A stretch of 59,381 nucleotides of DNA, taken from contig CAKOIS010000006.1 of NCBI GenBank assembly GCA_934087065.1, forward strand, positions 1 through 59,381, in the 5' to 3' direction. Shown piece by piece: positions 17,264 to 24,985 of this stretch (position 1 is its first letter; each line of letters starts with the position of its first letter). Under the pieces are notes generated by a model. It was not told the DNA's origin. It ran no database searches and saw only the letters and a list, made by a program, of their open reading frames with translations. This DNA comes from an uncultured Bacilli bacterium (lineage in GTDB: Bacteria; Bacillota_I; Bacilli_A; RF39; UBA660). A program made the translations under genes and the position numbers.

Positions 17264-17690
17264 TTATGTTACCTCCTAAGACTAACTTTTTAGTACTTAC
17301 ATCACTTTCTAGTTTTGGAATACTATTTTCTACTGCATTAATAAGTCCACAAGTTAATGTAATAATACTATGTCTCTTACTTGTTTCTATCTTAATTAAA
17401 TTAAGATTTTCATCATAAACAAATATAGGATATCTTCCTATTCTAGGAACATCTTTGCATATACCATTTTCTATTCTTTCATCACCAGTAAATATACTTA
17501 CTTGTGTACCTTGAATCATAGATAAATTAAATAGTATATAATCAAGTAATTGTCCAGTAAACTCTTTATTATTGATAAGTCTAAGTTTCTCTTCATCAGT
17601 AATTTGTCTAAATACCCTTTTACCTTTCTTTTTTAGTTCCGAATCAAGTATATTAGTTATTTCATTTTTAAGTTCTATTAAATTTTTCAT
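17256..17690 (-). CDS. Unknown protein, first of three tandem paralogues
   Basis: A 144-residue protein of unknown function. It carries the same sequence elements as the two following genes: DEEKLRLINNKEF, LLDYILFNLSMIQGTQVSIF, PRIGRYPIFVYDENLNLIKIE and TLTCGLINAVENSIPKLES. The frame opens at 17726, but that lies inside the promoter (start of transcription near 17710). ATG 17690 is therefore the most likely start, with GGGATGG upstream as ribosome site. It is the first gene of a three-gene operon of paralogues and was probably produced by tandem duplication. Confidence 0.6.
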   Translation of the reverse strand: MKNLIELKNEITNILDSELKKKGKRVFRQITDEEKLRLINNKEFTGQLLDYILFNLSMIQGTQVSIFTGDERIENGICKDVPRIGRYPIFVYDENLNLIKIETSKRHSIITLTCGLINAVENSIPKLESDVSTKKLVLGGNINA

Positions 17691-17716
17691 CCAAACCATC
17701 CCTTTCAATGCCATAT

Positions 17717-17745
17717 ATAGTACCATATTTATTACAAAAAGTCAA
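17717..17745 (-). promoter_or_regulatory. Promoter of the three-paralogue operon
   Basis: Minus-strand TTGACT (17740-17745) and TACTAT (17717-17722) with 17-base spacing. It begins right after the terminator of the upstream RNA candidate. Confidence 0.65.
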
Positions 17746-17757
17746 GAGTTACATTAA

Positions 17758-17937
17758 ATAAAAAAAAGGCTATCACTAGCCAATTTCTAAATAATACTTT
17801 AACAAAGGACAAAAAGTATTATTAAATTTATCAAAAGCCATATTAATATAGAGGTAATGAGAGATAATTTTTTATAAAAATTTAATGGCTTTGATATCAA
17901 TTTGTATTATTTTGAAACCCCCTCGTTCAAAATAATG
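17758..17937 (-). ncRNA. Structured small RNA candidate, about 180 nt
   Basis: A self-contained transcription unit on the minus strand in a 350-base gap without a gene. It has an extended -10 (TGTTATAAT, 17944-17949). Hairpin 1 pairs ATTATTTTGAA with TTCAAAATAAT around a loop CGAGGGGGT. A long-range stem pairs TATCAAAGCCAT with ATGGCTTTTGATA (one bulge). Hairpin 3 is a perfect 11-bp stem AATAATACTTT / AAAGTATTATT. The terminator GGCTA-GTGA-TAGCC is followed by nine U. No credible reading frame lies inside. The G-rich loop is striking in this AT-rich DNA. It does not match tmRNA, 4.5S, RNase P or a 6S-like closed rod by eye, so the class is unknown. Confidence 0.65.
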
Positions 17938-18047
17938 GTTCATATTATAACACACTTGTATTTAAAATGCTACACTTTTTTGAAAAAAAGTATAAAATTT
18001 ATTACAAAGTCACTATTTTTCACATATTTTAGACAAATTAAGTCATT

Positions 18048-18070
18048 AAAAAAAACTAGAGAAGGCTCTA
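18048..18070 (-). terminator. Terminator after the YneF-like gene
   Basis: Minus-strand stem TAGAG-CCTT-CTCTA followed by eight U, seven bases after the stop codon. Confidence 0.75.
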
Positions 18071-18076
18071 ATTCTT

Positions 18077-18286
18077 TTAATTAAATCTACTCATTTGTTT
18101 CATTAATTGATTAACTTGTTTTTGATTAGGAGTTCTACCCATACCTTTCATTAAAGTTTTTATCATTTCTTCATTAATTGGTGGATTCTTTTTAAGTTCC
18201 TTAGTCATTATTTTCTTAGCAAGCAGAAAACCTATTATTACTCCCACTACTAAACCAATTAGAACATATAATATATCCCAAATCAT
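18077..18286 (-). CDS. UPF0154 (YneF) family membrane protein
   Basis: A 69-residue protein with one N-terminal transmembrane helix (about 4-23, DILYVLIGLVVGVIIGFLLA). The UPF0154 signature follows: AKKIMTKELKKNPPINEEMIKTLM and GRTPNQKQVNQLMKQM. Function unknown; a small single-span protein common in Firmicutes. In Bacillus subtilis yneF lies directly after sirA (yneE). Here a SirA-like candidate lies two genes upstream on the same strand, which supports both calls. GAGGTGAATT precedes ATG 18286. Confidence 0.9.
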   Translation of the reverse strand: MIWDILYVLIGLVVGVIIGFLLAKKIMTKELKKNPPINEEMIKTLMKGMGRTPNQKQVNQLMKQMSRFN

Positions 18287-18343
18287 TTAATTCACCTCTT
18301 TCTTATATATTAATTATATAAAATTTTATGGTATTTTACAACA

Positions 18344-18847
18344 CTATCTTTGTAATCCATTTAAATACTTGCTTTCTAATTCATTATTTATAAAACTTAA
18401 ATAGTTTTCACCTCTTTTAGGTACTATGGAATTTAATTTTATTTTATAGTCACCTAGTAGAACTTCAAACATATCATGATTAAATTGTGAATCATCTGCA
18501 AAATATATTTCATTAATATTAAAAGTTTTAAGTAATTTATTTATATGGTGTAAAGTATAAGATGTTTTAATTTCTCTTAATACTTCACTTTCAACATCTT
18601 TCGGTATTAAAACTATTCTATCTTTAAAATATCTAGAAAGTCTAGACTCATACATGTCAACCACATCTGAGTGTTCAGTTGATGCCATACCAAAAAATAA
18701 ATAGTCACTTCCATGTTTAAGTCTTAACTCTTCTAATAACTCTGAAAATCTTATACATTCTTCTTCTGTAAATCCACCATCAATAGTACCATAAATGTCA
18801 CAAAAGAATAATGTTAAATCTTCTTTTTTATTAAAATCATAATTCAT
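18344..18847 (-). CDS. HAD-like protein with altered catalytic motif
   Basis: A 167-residue soluble protein that I recognise only at fold level. The N-terminus has a hydrophobic strand ending in a HAD-type loop, LFFCDIYGTIDGG (residues about 13-25). FGMASTE follows as a motif-II-like segment, then a later IYFADDSQFNHDMF (motif-IV-like acidic pair). Motif I normally reads D-x-D-x-T; here the second aspartate is tyrosine (D-I-Y-G-T), so phosphatase activity may be lost or altered. No signal peptide is seen. It lies between the SirA candidate and YneF; ATG 18847 is preceded by GAGGTGAATT. A real HAD phosphatase or a non-catalytic relative are both possible. Confidence 0.55.
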   Translation of the reverse strand: MNYDFNKKEDLTLFFCDIYGTIDGGFTEEECIRFSELLEELRLKHGSDYLFFGMASTEHSDVVDMYESRLSRYFKDRIVLIPKDVESEVLREIKTSYTLHHINKLLKTFNINEIYFADDSQFNHDMFEVLLGDYKIKLNSIVPKRGENYLSFINNELESKYLNGLQR

Positions 18848-18923
18848 AAATTCACCTCAATAATTAACTAACCTTGTATTTACAATAAAATTATCTTATA
18901 TAATAAGTTATTTGTCAAGTGTA

Positions 18924-19346
18924 TTATCTAGAGAACATTATACTCTTAAGATAGAAATAATCCATATTTTGAAAGTCACACACAAATAAATAAGGAATAC
19001 CCTTTAAAGTATTAAATAAACTTGGATACATACTATTAGACTTAACTTTAATGTGACTACTTCCTATAACTAACTTAGTACTTTCATTATTTAAAAAATC
19101 ATTTATTATATGAGTATTCTTAAAACAAGTATAACTTAAATTATCATCATTATTATCAATTAACAACTTATTTAAGTTTTTCTTATTTATTGGCTTACAT
19201 ATCTTACTAAACATCTTATAGCCAAGATAAACTTTATTTTTATCAAGTAAATATATACTTTCTAATATTTTATATAAGTTATCTGGTTTATTTTTAGTTA
19301 ACATATAAGTTTCCCTATTAATTAAAAAGATATAATATACTCTCAT
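18924..19346 (-). CDS. Possible SirA-like sporulation inhibitor of replication
   Basis: A 140-residue soluble protein. The start MRVYYIFLINRETY resembles the short beta-strand opening of SirA, which binds DnaA domain I and blocks new replication rounds at sporulation onset. The later segments (KMFSKICKPINKKNLNKLL, SSHIKVKSNSMYPSLF, FLFVCDFQNMDYFYLKS-like end) have the general SirA layout and length, but similarity is weak. The supporting argument is gene order: in Bacillus subtilis sirA precedes yneF, and here a YneF-family gene lies two genes downstream on the same strand. A distance profile search is needed; otherwise treat it as unknown. Confidence 0.45.
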   Translation of the reverse strand: MRVYYIFLINRETYMLTKNKPDNLYKILESIYLLDKNKVYLGYKMFSKICKPINKKNLNKLLIDNNDDNLSYTCFKNTHIINDFLNNESTKLVIGSSHIKVKSNSMYPSLFNTLKGIPYLFVCDFQNMDYFYLKSIMFSR

Positions 19347-19377
19347 AAAGTCACCTCTATTTATGAGTATATTATAT

Positions 19378-21537
19378 CTATGTGTCGTTTTCTGTCGTTT
19401 TATCTGTATTACTTTCTTTTTCTTCTTTTTCTAAATATTTTACTTTTAAATTTATATCAATAGTTTCACCTTTAACAACATCTCTATTTTTTAAGTTTGT
19501 TCCAAAACTATATCCATACCCAGTATAATTAAAGTTTACACCTAGTAGTTTACTATAAATATCAAGTTCACTCCTAGACCAATTTTCAATATTAGCGTAT
19601 TTATAATTAGTACCATTAGTTACTAAAAACACTTTATCATTTGCATTAACTATACTATTACTTTTTGGATACTGATTAATTATTCTACTTCCGTCTCCTA
19701 TAATAACAACATCTAAATTTTTACTTTCCAATTCTTCAGTAGTTTTTATTACATCTTGATTTATATAACTAGTTAACTTAAAGTTAGAATATTCACTTTT
19801 ATCTTGTTTAACAATACCTAAATATGTAGAAACATCATCAATTAATTGTCTAGTTGCTTTACCAGGTAAAGTCGTATCAGTTATTTTACTAACGGCCATA
19901 TATACAATAATTTGTGGATCATCATAAGGAAAAGCCCCTAAAAAACTTCTTACATAGTTTATACTTCCTGTTAAATATCCACCGTTTTCACTTGCTATTT
20001 CAGCTGTACCTGTTTTACCAATAGTTCTAACTTTATCAGTTTTATATTTGTAACCACTTGACCCCTCACTATCTAAGTTTACTACACCATCTAACAAGTC
20101 TATCACTTTTTCAGTAGTAGTAATACTTGTAACTTTACCTATAACAGTTCTATTATTTTCTAGTATTACTTCATTAGTAACCGGATCAACTATCTTTTTA
20201 ACTATATACGGCTTTAATACTTCTCCATTATTAGTAACACTAGTAAATGCTTGTACCATTTGTACAGGTGTCACACTCATTCCTTGTCCAAAAGACGCAT
20301 TAGCTACTTCTATTTCATAATTAAAATCAATTTTACCAGTTTGCTCATTAGGTAAAGATATTCCAGTTTTCTTTCCAAAACCTAACTTTTTATAAAAGTC
20401 CTTTAATTTGTCTCTTCCTAGTCTTTGACTAAGCAAAGTAGCCGCAACGTTAGAGCTTGCATAGAAGCCTTTATCAAAAGTCATTTCTCCCCAACCATAC
20501 TTATTCCAGTCCTTAATAGTATATTCTCCTACTTTAATAGTACCAGACATGTAAGTTTCTTCTTCGTCATAAAGTCCATTTTCAATAGCAGCCATAAAAC
20601 TAAATGTTTTCATTGTACTACCAGGCTCATAAGTATAACTTACAAATGGGTCATAATAACTAGTTAAATCTTTAACGTTCGGGTCAAAACTAGGGTTTGA
20701 ACTTACTCCTAATATAGCTCCAGTTTTCGCATCCACCACACTTATTGTAGCCCATTCTAAGCTTGATGCTCCTTCTAAAGTTTTTATAGCTTGCTCAGTA
20801 AACATCTGTATATTTGTATCTATTGTTAAATAAATATTTTTCCCATTTACAGCTTCTACTATTTCTTCATTAGTATTAGCTATTTTATATCCATAAATAT
20901 CACTTTCATATGTTCTACTTCCATCTACTCCAGTTAAATCTTTGTTAAACTCTTTTTCAAGTCCCATCTCTCCAACAATAGTCCCGTCATCCATCGTTTT
21001 AGCATACCCTAAAGTATAACTCAAGAAATTTCTATTAGGATAATACCTTTTAACACTTTTAATAAAATCTATACCAGGCAAATTAAGTTTCTCAATATTT
21101 TCTTTAACAAGCTCAGTTATTCCTCTTCCACCAGGCCCTAGTTCTACTTGATAAACATTCTCTGTATTAAGTAACTCAAGTATTCTTTCCTCTGTCATAT
21201 TAATAATTGGACTAAGTGCCTTAGCAGTACTTTCTTTGTCAACCACATGCTGTGGGTTATCTTTATCAGTTGTTCTATCTTCTTCCAAATAAGCTATTAC
21301 TGTATAAGAGTTCACGTTAACTGCAAGTACATCCCCTAAACTATCATATATAGTTCCACGACTAGCCACAATTCTTTCTTTAACAGTATTTCTATTGCTT
21401 GCAAAAGCCTTTAAATCAACTCCATCAACTTTAGGACTTAACACAACATAAGAAAGCTTAAATATAATTAGGCCAAACAAAAAAACAACAACCATTAAAA
21501 AATACTTACTAATTCTTACAGTTCTTGTTTTTTTCAT
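19378..21537 (-). CDS. Class B penicillin-binding protein with PASTA domain
   Basis: A division or sporulation transpeptidase (PbpB/SpoVD type) that cross-links septal peptidoglycan. Residues about 12-32 form the membrane anchor. A dimerisation domain starts at VASRGTIYDSLGDVLAVN. The transpeptidase domain has the nucleophile motif GSTMK (near 310), SSN (ASSNVAATL) and KTG (GKTGTAEI, near 520). The C-terminal 120 residues form a PASTA-type domain (DVVIIGDGSRIINQYPKSN). It is the last gene of mraZ-rsmH-ftsL-pbp, the conserved dcw start. The frame has a GTG two codons earlier, but ATG 21537 has AAGGAG at seven bases. Whether it is vegetative PbpB or SpoVD cannot be settled, since both carry PASTA. 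Confidence 0.93.
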   Translation of the reverse strand: MKKTRTVRISKYFLMVVVFLFGLIIFKLSYVVLSPKVDGVDLKAFASNRNTVKERIVASRGTIYDSLGDVLAVNVNSYTVIAYLEEDRTTDKDNPQHVVDKESTAKALSPIINMTEERILELLNTENVYQVELGPGGRGITELVKENIEKLNLPGIDFIKSVKRYYPNRNFLSYTLGYAKTMDDGTIVGEMGLEKEFNKDLTGVDGSRTYESDIYGYKIANTNEEIVEAVNGKNIYLTIDTNIQMFTEQAIKTLEGASSLEWATISVVDAKTGAILGVSSNPSFDPNVKDLTSYYDPFVSYTYEPGSTMKTFSFMAAIENGLYDEEETYMSGTIKVGEYTIKDWNKYGWGEMTFDKGFYASSNVAATLLSQRLGRDKLKDFYKKLGFGKKTGISLPNEQTGKIDFNYEIEVANASFGQGMSVTPVQMVQAFTSVTNNGEVLKPYIVKKIVDPVTNEVILENNRTVIGKVTSITTTEKVIDLLDGVVNLDSEGSSGYKYKTDKVRTIGKTGTAEIASENGGYLTGSINYVRSFLGAFPYDDPQIIVYMAVSKITDTTLPGKATRQLIDDVSTYLGIVKQDKSEYSNFKLTSYINQDVIKTTEELESKNLDVVIIGDGSRIINQYPKSNSIVNANDKVFLVTNGTNYKYANIENWSRSELDIYSKLLGVNFNYTGYGYSFGTNLKNRDVVKGETIDINLKVKYLEKEEKESNTDKTTENDT

Positions 21538-21548
21538 AAACACTCTCC

Positions 21549-21839
21549 TTATTCATTTATTGTTCTAACATTACTATTATTATACTCCAAACCATAAGTA
21601 GTTGCAACAGCTTCTACATTATCAAAGCTAGCAAGTTCACTTATTTTCATTTCTAAACTTTGATTTAAATTCTCTTGTTTATCAATTTTCTTTCTAATAC
21701 TTTCTACTTCAATATTAGTCTTAGATAAAAGAGCAGAGGAAAAAGAAGTACCAAAAATATTACCAAGTACTAAAAATCCTATTAACAAATATAATAATTT
21801 TTCTCCTCTTAACATTTTAACATTCTTCTTTCTAGCCAT
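21549..21839 (-). CDS. ftsL: FtsL-like septum protein
   Basis: A 96-residue single-span protein with a short basic cytoplasmic tail (MARKKNVKMLRGE), one transmembrane helix (about 14-34, KLLYLLIGFLVLGNIFGTSF) and an extracellular coiled coil (TNIEVESIRKKIDKQENLNQSLEMKI). It ends with the conserved YGLEY-type segment. Position between rsmH and the PBP gene, plus length and layout, identify it as FtsL, which with DivIC recruits the septal synthase. Sequence conservation of FtsL is low, so the call leans on context. Confidence 0.8.
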   Translation of the reverse strand: MARKKNVKMLRGEKLLYLLIGFLVLGNIFGTSFSSALLSKTNIEVESIRKKIDKQENLNQSLEMKISELASFDNVEAVATTYGLEYNNSNVRTINE

Positions 21840-21856
21840 TTTTATCCCTCTTTCTT

Positions 21857-22762
21857 TTATATTTTTTCTATAATTCTAAGTTTTGCACTTCTACTTCTAT
21901 TATTACTTTCTAATTCTTCACTACTAGCAACTATTGGTTTTCTAGTTATTAGTTTAGCTTTCGCTTTCATCTCTATTGGTACAACTGGAAGATTCTTACT
22001 TATTTCATCATCACTACACAACTTCTTAAATGTGTTTTTAACAATTCTATCTTCTAAACTATGAAATGTGATAACACACATTCTTCCACCACTTTTAAGT
22101 AAGCTAAACGCATCTAATAAAGACTTCTCTAAAATATCTAACTCATGGTTAACTTCAATTCTAATTGCTTGAAAAGTTTTCCTTGAAGGGTTACCCTTTC
22201 TTCTATAGCTTTCAGGAACATTATTTCTTATGACTTCAGCTAGTTCTAATGTTGTATTAATTGGTCTAGCATTTATTATTCCTTTAGCTATACTTTTAGC
22301 GTTTACTTCTTCTCCATAGTTAAATAAAATATCTACTAAATCTGTATAAGAATACAGATTAACCACTTTATAAGCGTCTAACTCTTGTCTCTTATCCATA
22401 CGCATATCTAACTTTGCGTCGTTATGAAAACTAAAACCCCTGTCAGTTTCATCAAGTTGAGGACTACTAACCCCTAAATCAAACATAATACCATCAACTG
22501 GAGTATTAACATATTCTAACATATTCTTAAAATTAGTATGAAATATTTTAAAGTTAGAACTAATTTTACTTAATTTCTCTGTACTATATTTAACTGCTTC
22601 CTCATCTTGATCAAAGGCGAATAAGAACCCCTTCTCTTCTAACCTTTTCAAAACTTCCCCTGAGTGACCAGCATATCCTAAAGTCCCATCTATATAAGTT
22701 CCATCTGGTTTTACATTTAATCCTAAGATAGTCTCCTCTAATAATACACTCTTATGCTTCAT
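21857..22762 (-). CDS. rsmH: 16S rRNA (cytosine-1402 N4) methyltransferase
   Basis: A 301-residue SAM-dependent methyltransferase (MraW) acting on 16S rRNA C1402. MKHKSVLLEETILGL at the start, the SAM loop DGTLGYAGHSGEVLKRL, DQDEEAVKY, the conserved DGIMFDLGVSSPQLDE, RGFSFHNDAKLDMRMD and ITFHSLEDRIVK are all present, with the helical insert FQAIRIEVN. The frame is open 20 codons further, but ATG 22762 has GGAGG at five bases and matches the family. It overlaps mraZ by 11 bases, typical of the dcw cluster. Confidence 0.97.
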   Translation of the reverse strand: MKHKSVLLEETILGLNVKPDGTYIDGTLGYAGHSGEVLKRLEEKGFLFAFDQDEEAVKYSTEKLSKISSNFKIFHTNFKNMLEYVNTPVDGIMFDLGVSSPQLDETDRGFSFHNDAKLDMRMDKRQELDAYKVVNLYSYTDLVDILFNYGEEVNAKSIAKGIINARPINTTLELAEVIRNNVPESYRRKGNPSRKTFQAIRIEVNHELDILEKSLLDAFSLLKSGGRMCVITFHSLEDRIVKNTFKKLCSDDEISKNLPVVPIEMKAKAKLITRKPIVASSEELESNNRSRSAKLRIIEKI

Positions 22763-23186
22763 TTGAACCTCCAAATAAATTCTCTGCCATGTCACTAAAA
22801 TTATCAATATTATTAGAAACAAACTCGTCGTATAAAGTTTTATCCCAAACTTCTAATCTATCTCCTACTCCAATTATTACACAATCTTTTACTAAAGATG
22901 CATAACTAACTAAATTAGCAGGTAAATTAATACGACCCATCTTATCAAACACAATAGTAGATGCTCCACTAAAAATAAATCTATTAACATTTCTAGCATC
23001 ACTCTTAGTAAATGGTAAAGTCGCTAACTTATTTACTATCTTATCCCATTCATTTTTAGGATATATTGCTAAGCACTTATCAAGTCCTCTAGTAATAGTA
23101 GCACCTTCTAACTCACTTCTAAGCTTAGACGGAATAATAAGTCTATTCTTATTATCAATAGTATGATTAAATTCGCCCATTAACAT
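22752..23186 (-). CDS. mraZ: Transcriptional regulator MraZ
   Basis: A 144-residue DNA-binding ring protein with two SpoVT/AbrB-like halves: MLMGEFNHTIDNKNRLIIPSKLR and then FDKMGRINLPANLVSYASL, each with the DxxxR motif. It heads the division cluster and in other bacteria regulates its own operon by binding direct GTGG-type repeats, which are present here just upstream. The frame is open to GTG 23207, but ATG 23186 matches the family start; the ribosome site GTGGTGG overlaps the first operator repeat. Confidence 0.95.
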   Translation of the reverse strand: MLMGEFNHTIDNKNRLIIPSKLRSELEGATITRGLDKCLAIYPKNEWDKIVNKLATLPFTKSDARNVNRFIFSGASTIVFDKMGRINLPANLVSYASLVKDCVIIGVGDRLEVWDKTLYDEFVSNNIDNFSDMAENLFGGSNEA

Positions 23187-23193
23187 AAGACCA

Positions 23194-23228
23194 CCACTTT
23201 CTTCCACTTCACTCCACTATCTACCACT
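23194..23228 (-). promoter_or_regulatory. MraZ operator: four AGTGG repeats at 10-bp period
   Basis: On the minus strand AGTGG occurs at 23224-23228, 23214-23218, 23204-23208 and 23194-23198, exactly ten bases apart, between the -10 box and the mraZ start. MraZ is known to bind direct GTGG[AT]G-like repeats with this spacing, so this is an autoregulatory site. The last repeat is also the mraZ ribosome site. Confidence 0.9.
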
Positions 23229-23257
23229 ATTCTACAAGATTATTTTAATTAAGTAAA
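23229..23257 (-). promoter_or_regulatory. Promoter of the mraZ division operon
   Basis: Minus-strand TTTACT (23252-23257) and TAGAAT (23229-23234) with 17-base spacing, immediately upstream of the MraZ repeats. Confidence 0.7.
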
Positions 23258-23275
23258 GACTAAAACACAAATTTC

Positions 23276-23317
23276 CAAAAAAAAACAACAACTTTACATT
23301 TATTTTGTAAAGTTGTT
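23276..23317 (-). terminator. Terminator of the pilin-anchored surface protein
   Basis: A perfect 11-bp stem AACAACTTTAC / GTAAAGTTGTT with a nine-base loop, followed by a U-tract on the minus strand. Confidence 0.85.
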
Positions 23318-23324
23318 AAAATTG

Positions 23325-24917
23325 CTAACATCCACTTGAAGTTTCTTTTATTGTATATGGGTTACTTGCTGTTCCGTCTCCACTAGAGTATTTCACGCAT
23401 GATTTAATTGATATTACCGGTCTAGCACCATAACTACCATAACTATCATAGTCTTGAATAGTTCCAGCCCAAGAAGAACCTCTTACTATGTATAAATAAT
23501 CGTTTCTTGATGGTGTCATTGTCCACCACCACATAGCATCTGTTGAATATTCTCCTATACTATTGATATAATACCATACATTAGTGTTTTCCCTAGATAG
23601 CCTACCGCCTGCATAGATAAGTTCATCTGCTGTCATTAATGCTATTGGATATGTTAGTTTCCCATTTCCTGTACTACTGTCAACTGTAAATTTATCACTT
23701 TCATTACCACAATCATACGTTGGTGTTATATTATTTAAGTCTTTTTCAAGTCTTTTATAAGCAGCGTAAAACATATCGCTGGTTGTTATTCCTGTAGTAA
23801 TTTCCCCTGAATATATATTCCTATCATTGCAATACACTGCTTTAGCACTTAAATATTTTGTATAACTTGTTAAATTGTTAAGATACCACTCATCTATATT
23901 GGATTTTATAAGACTATCAGCTGTGTTATTTCTCAACTCTTCTAAAGTATTATCATTACCGTACATATAACTAATATCAGATAATTTAGTATTACATGTT
24001 ACAAGAGAACTACACCAAGGATTAAACCTAGAAGTTTGAATATAAGCATCTTTCGCTTCTGGACTTACGCCATGGTACAACATTCTTATACTATCATCAG
24101 CATTTGTTCTTATTATTCTCCAGTATATATCTTTTTCTTCGTTATTTTTTGTTTCTTTTCCAAACTTTACCCAATTGTCTGTTGCATTCCCTGCAAAATA
24201 ATATACTGTTTTACTGTTTTCAGTAGAAGTATATAATGTGTTAGTATTGTCATCTGATACAATATTAGTAAAGTCTGTTCTTGTTTTTATAGTGGATTTA
24301 TCTGATAGTAATTTTTTATAAAGAGTTAGTATTTCCATCTTAAACTCTATACTACATTCAACGTCACTAGTAACATTACTTATTGTATAAGTACTTCCTG
24401 AAAGTGTCCCACCACATGTATCACTTTCTAGTTCTAATAAATACCCTTCATTAGGCGTAACAGTAAACGTTGCTTTATGGTGAACATTCTTATATGCTAT
24501 ATCACTACTTCCATTTATTACATTTAATGTAACTTTCTTTGTATCAATCTCTTCATTAAAACTATTCTTTATTGTACCGTCTTCACTTAAATAACTTATA
24601 ACACATAAGTTGCCTGGAATAAGTTTCTTTGTAACTGGGTTAGTTAAACTTGTGCTTAGTAGTCCTTCATTTTGTAAAGTATATATTCTAATACATTTTT
24701 CATCTACTTCTTTATTTAATAAATCAGTAGTAAATGTTTCATTCTCATTTAAATACACATCTGCTGCTAATAAAATCTCGGAGTACAATTCTTCTAAAGA
24801 CTTTTCTTCGCTTTTCTTTTGTATACTTTGTATTCCAAAAGTACCCGCAACTGTTATAGTTACAAGTATTACTAAAACCATAAGTATTTCTATTAATGTA
24901 AACCCTTTCTTATTCAT
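23325..24917 (-). CDS. Type IV pilin-like protein with shared surface domain
   Basis: A 530-residue protein. It starts with a prepilin signal: MNKKGFTLIEILMVLVILVT, with cleavage expected after the glycine and Glu at mature position 5. A pilin helix (GIQSIQKKSEEKSLEELYSE) and a short beta domain to about residue 190 follow. The rest (about 200-530) is the repeat module of the TasA-like paralogues: IKTRTDFTN, VYYFAGNATDNWVKFG, YWRIIRTNADDSIRMLYHG, AVYCNDRN, YPIALMTADELIYAGG, WWWTMTPS, ARPVISIKSC and SGDGTASNPYTI. It is thus a pseudopilin anchor carrying the same head that elsewhere sits on a camelysin-like anchor. ATG 24917 is preceded by AGGTGACAT. The partner pilus machinery is not in the window. 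Role unknown; adhesion or pilus tip is a guess. Confidence 0.78.
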   Translation of the reverse strand: MNKKGFTLIEILMVLVILVTITVAGTFGIQSIQKKSEEKSLEELYSEILLAADVYLNENETFTTDLLNKEVDEKCIRIYTLQNEGLLSTSLTNPVTKKLIPGNLCVISYLSEDGTIKNSFNEEIDTKKVTLNVINGSSDIAYKNVHHKATFTVTPNEGYLLELESDTCGGTLSGSTYTISNVTSDVECSIEFKMEILTLYKKLLSDKSTIKTRTDFTNIVSDDNTNTLYTSTENSKTVYYFAGNATDNWVKFGKETKNNEEKDIYWRIIRTNADDSIRMLYHGVSPEAKDAYIQTSRFNPWCSSLVTCNTKLSDISYMYGNDNTLEELRNNTADSLIKSNIDEWYLNNLTSYTKYLSAKAVYCNDRNIYSGEITTGITTSDMFYAAYKRLEKDLNNITPTYDCGNESDKFTVDSSTGNGKLTYPIALMTADELIYAGGRLSRENTNVWYYINSIGEYSTDAMWWWTMTPSRNDYLYIVRGSSWAGTIQDYDSYGSYGARPVISIKSCVKYSSGDGTASNPYTIKETSSGC

Positions 24918-24952
24918 AATGTCACCTACTATAAATATGATACCATAAATTT

Positions 24953-24985
24953 AAGAAAAAATAAACAAGAGCCTTTAACTCTTGT
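24953..24985 (-). terminator. Terminator after the VanZ gene
   Basis: Minus-strand stem ACAAGAG / CTCTTGT with a 7-base loop, then TTATTTTTT. It begins at the stop codon. Confidence 0.75.

Noticed and set aside
17902..18084. A 60-codon plus-strand frame in the gap
   Set aside because: No ribosome site; it overlaps the promoter and hairpin of the minus-strand RNA candidate and a terminator, and has no recognisable features.
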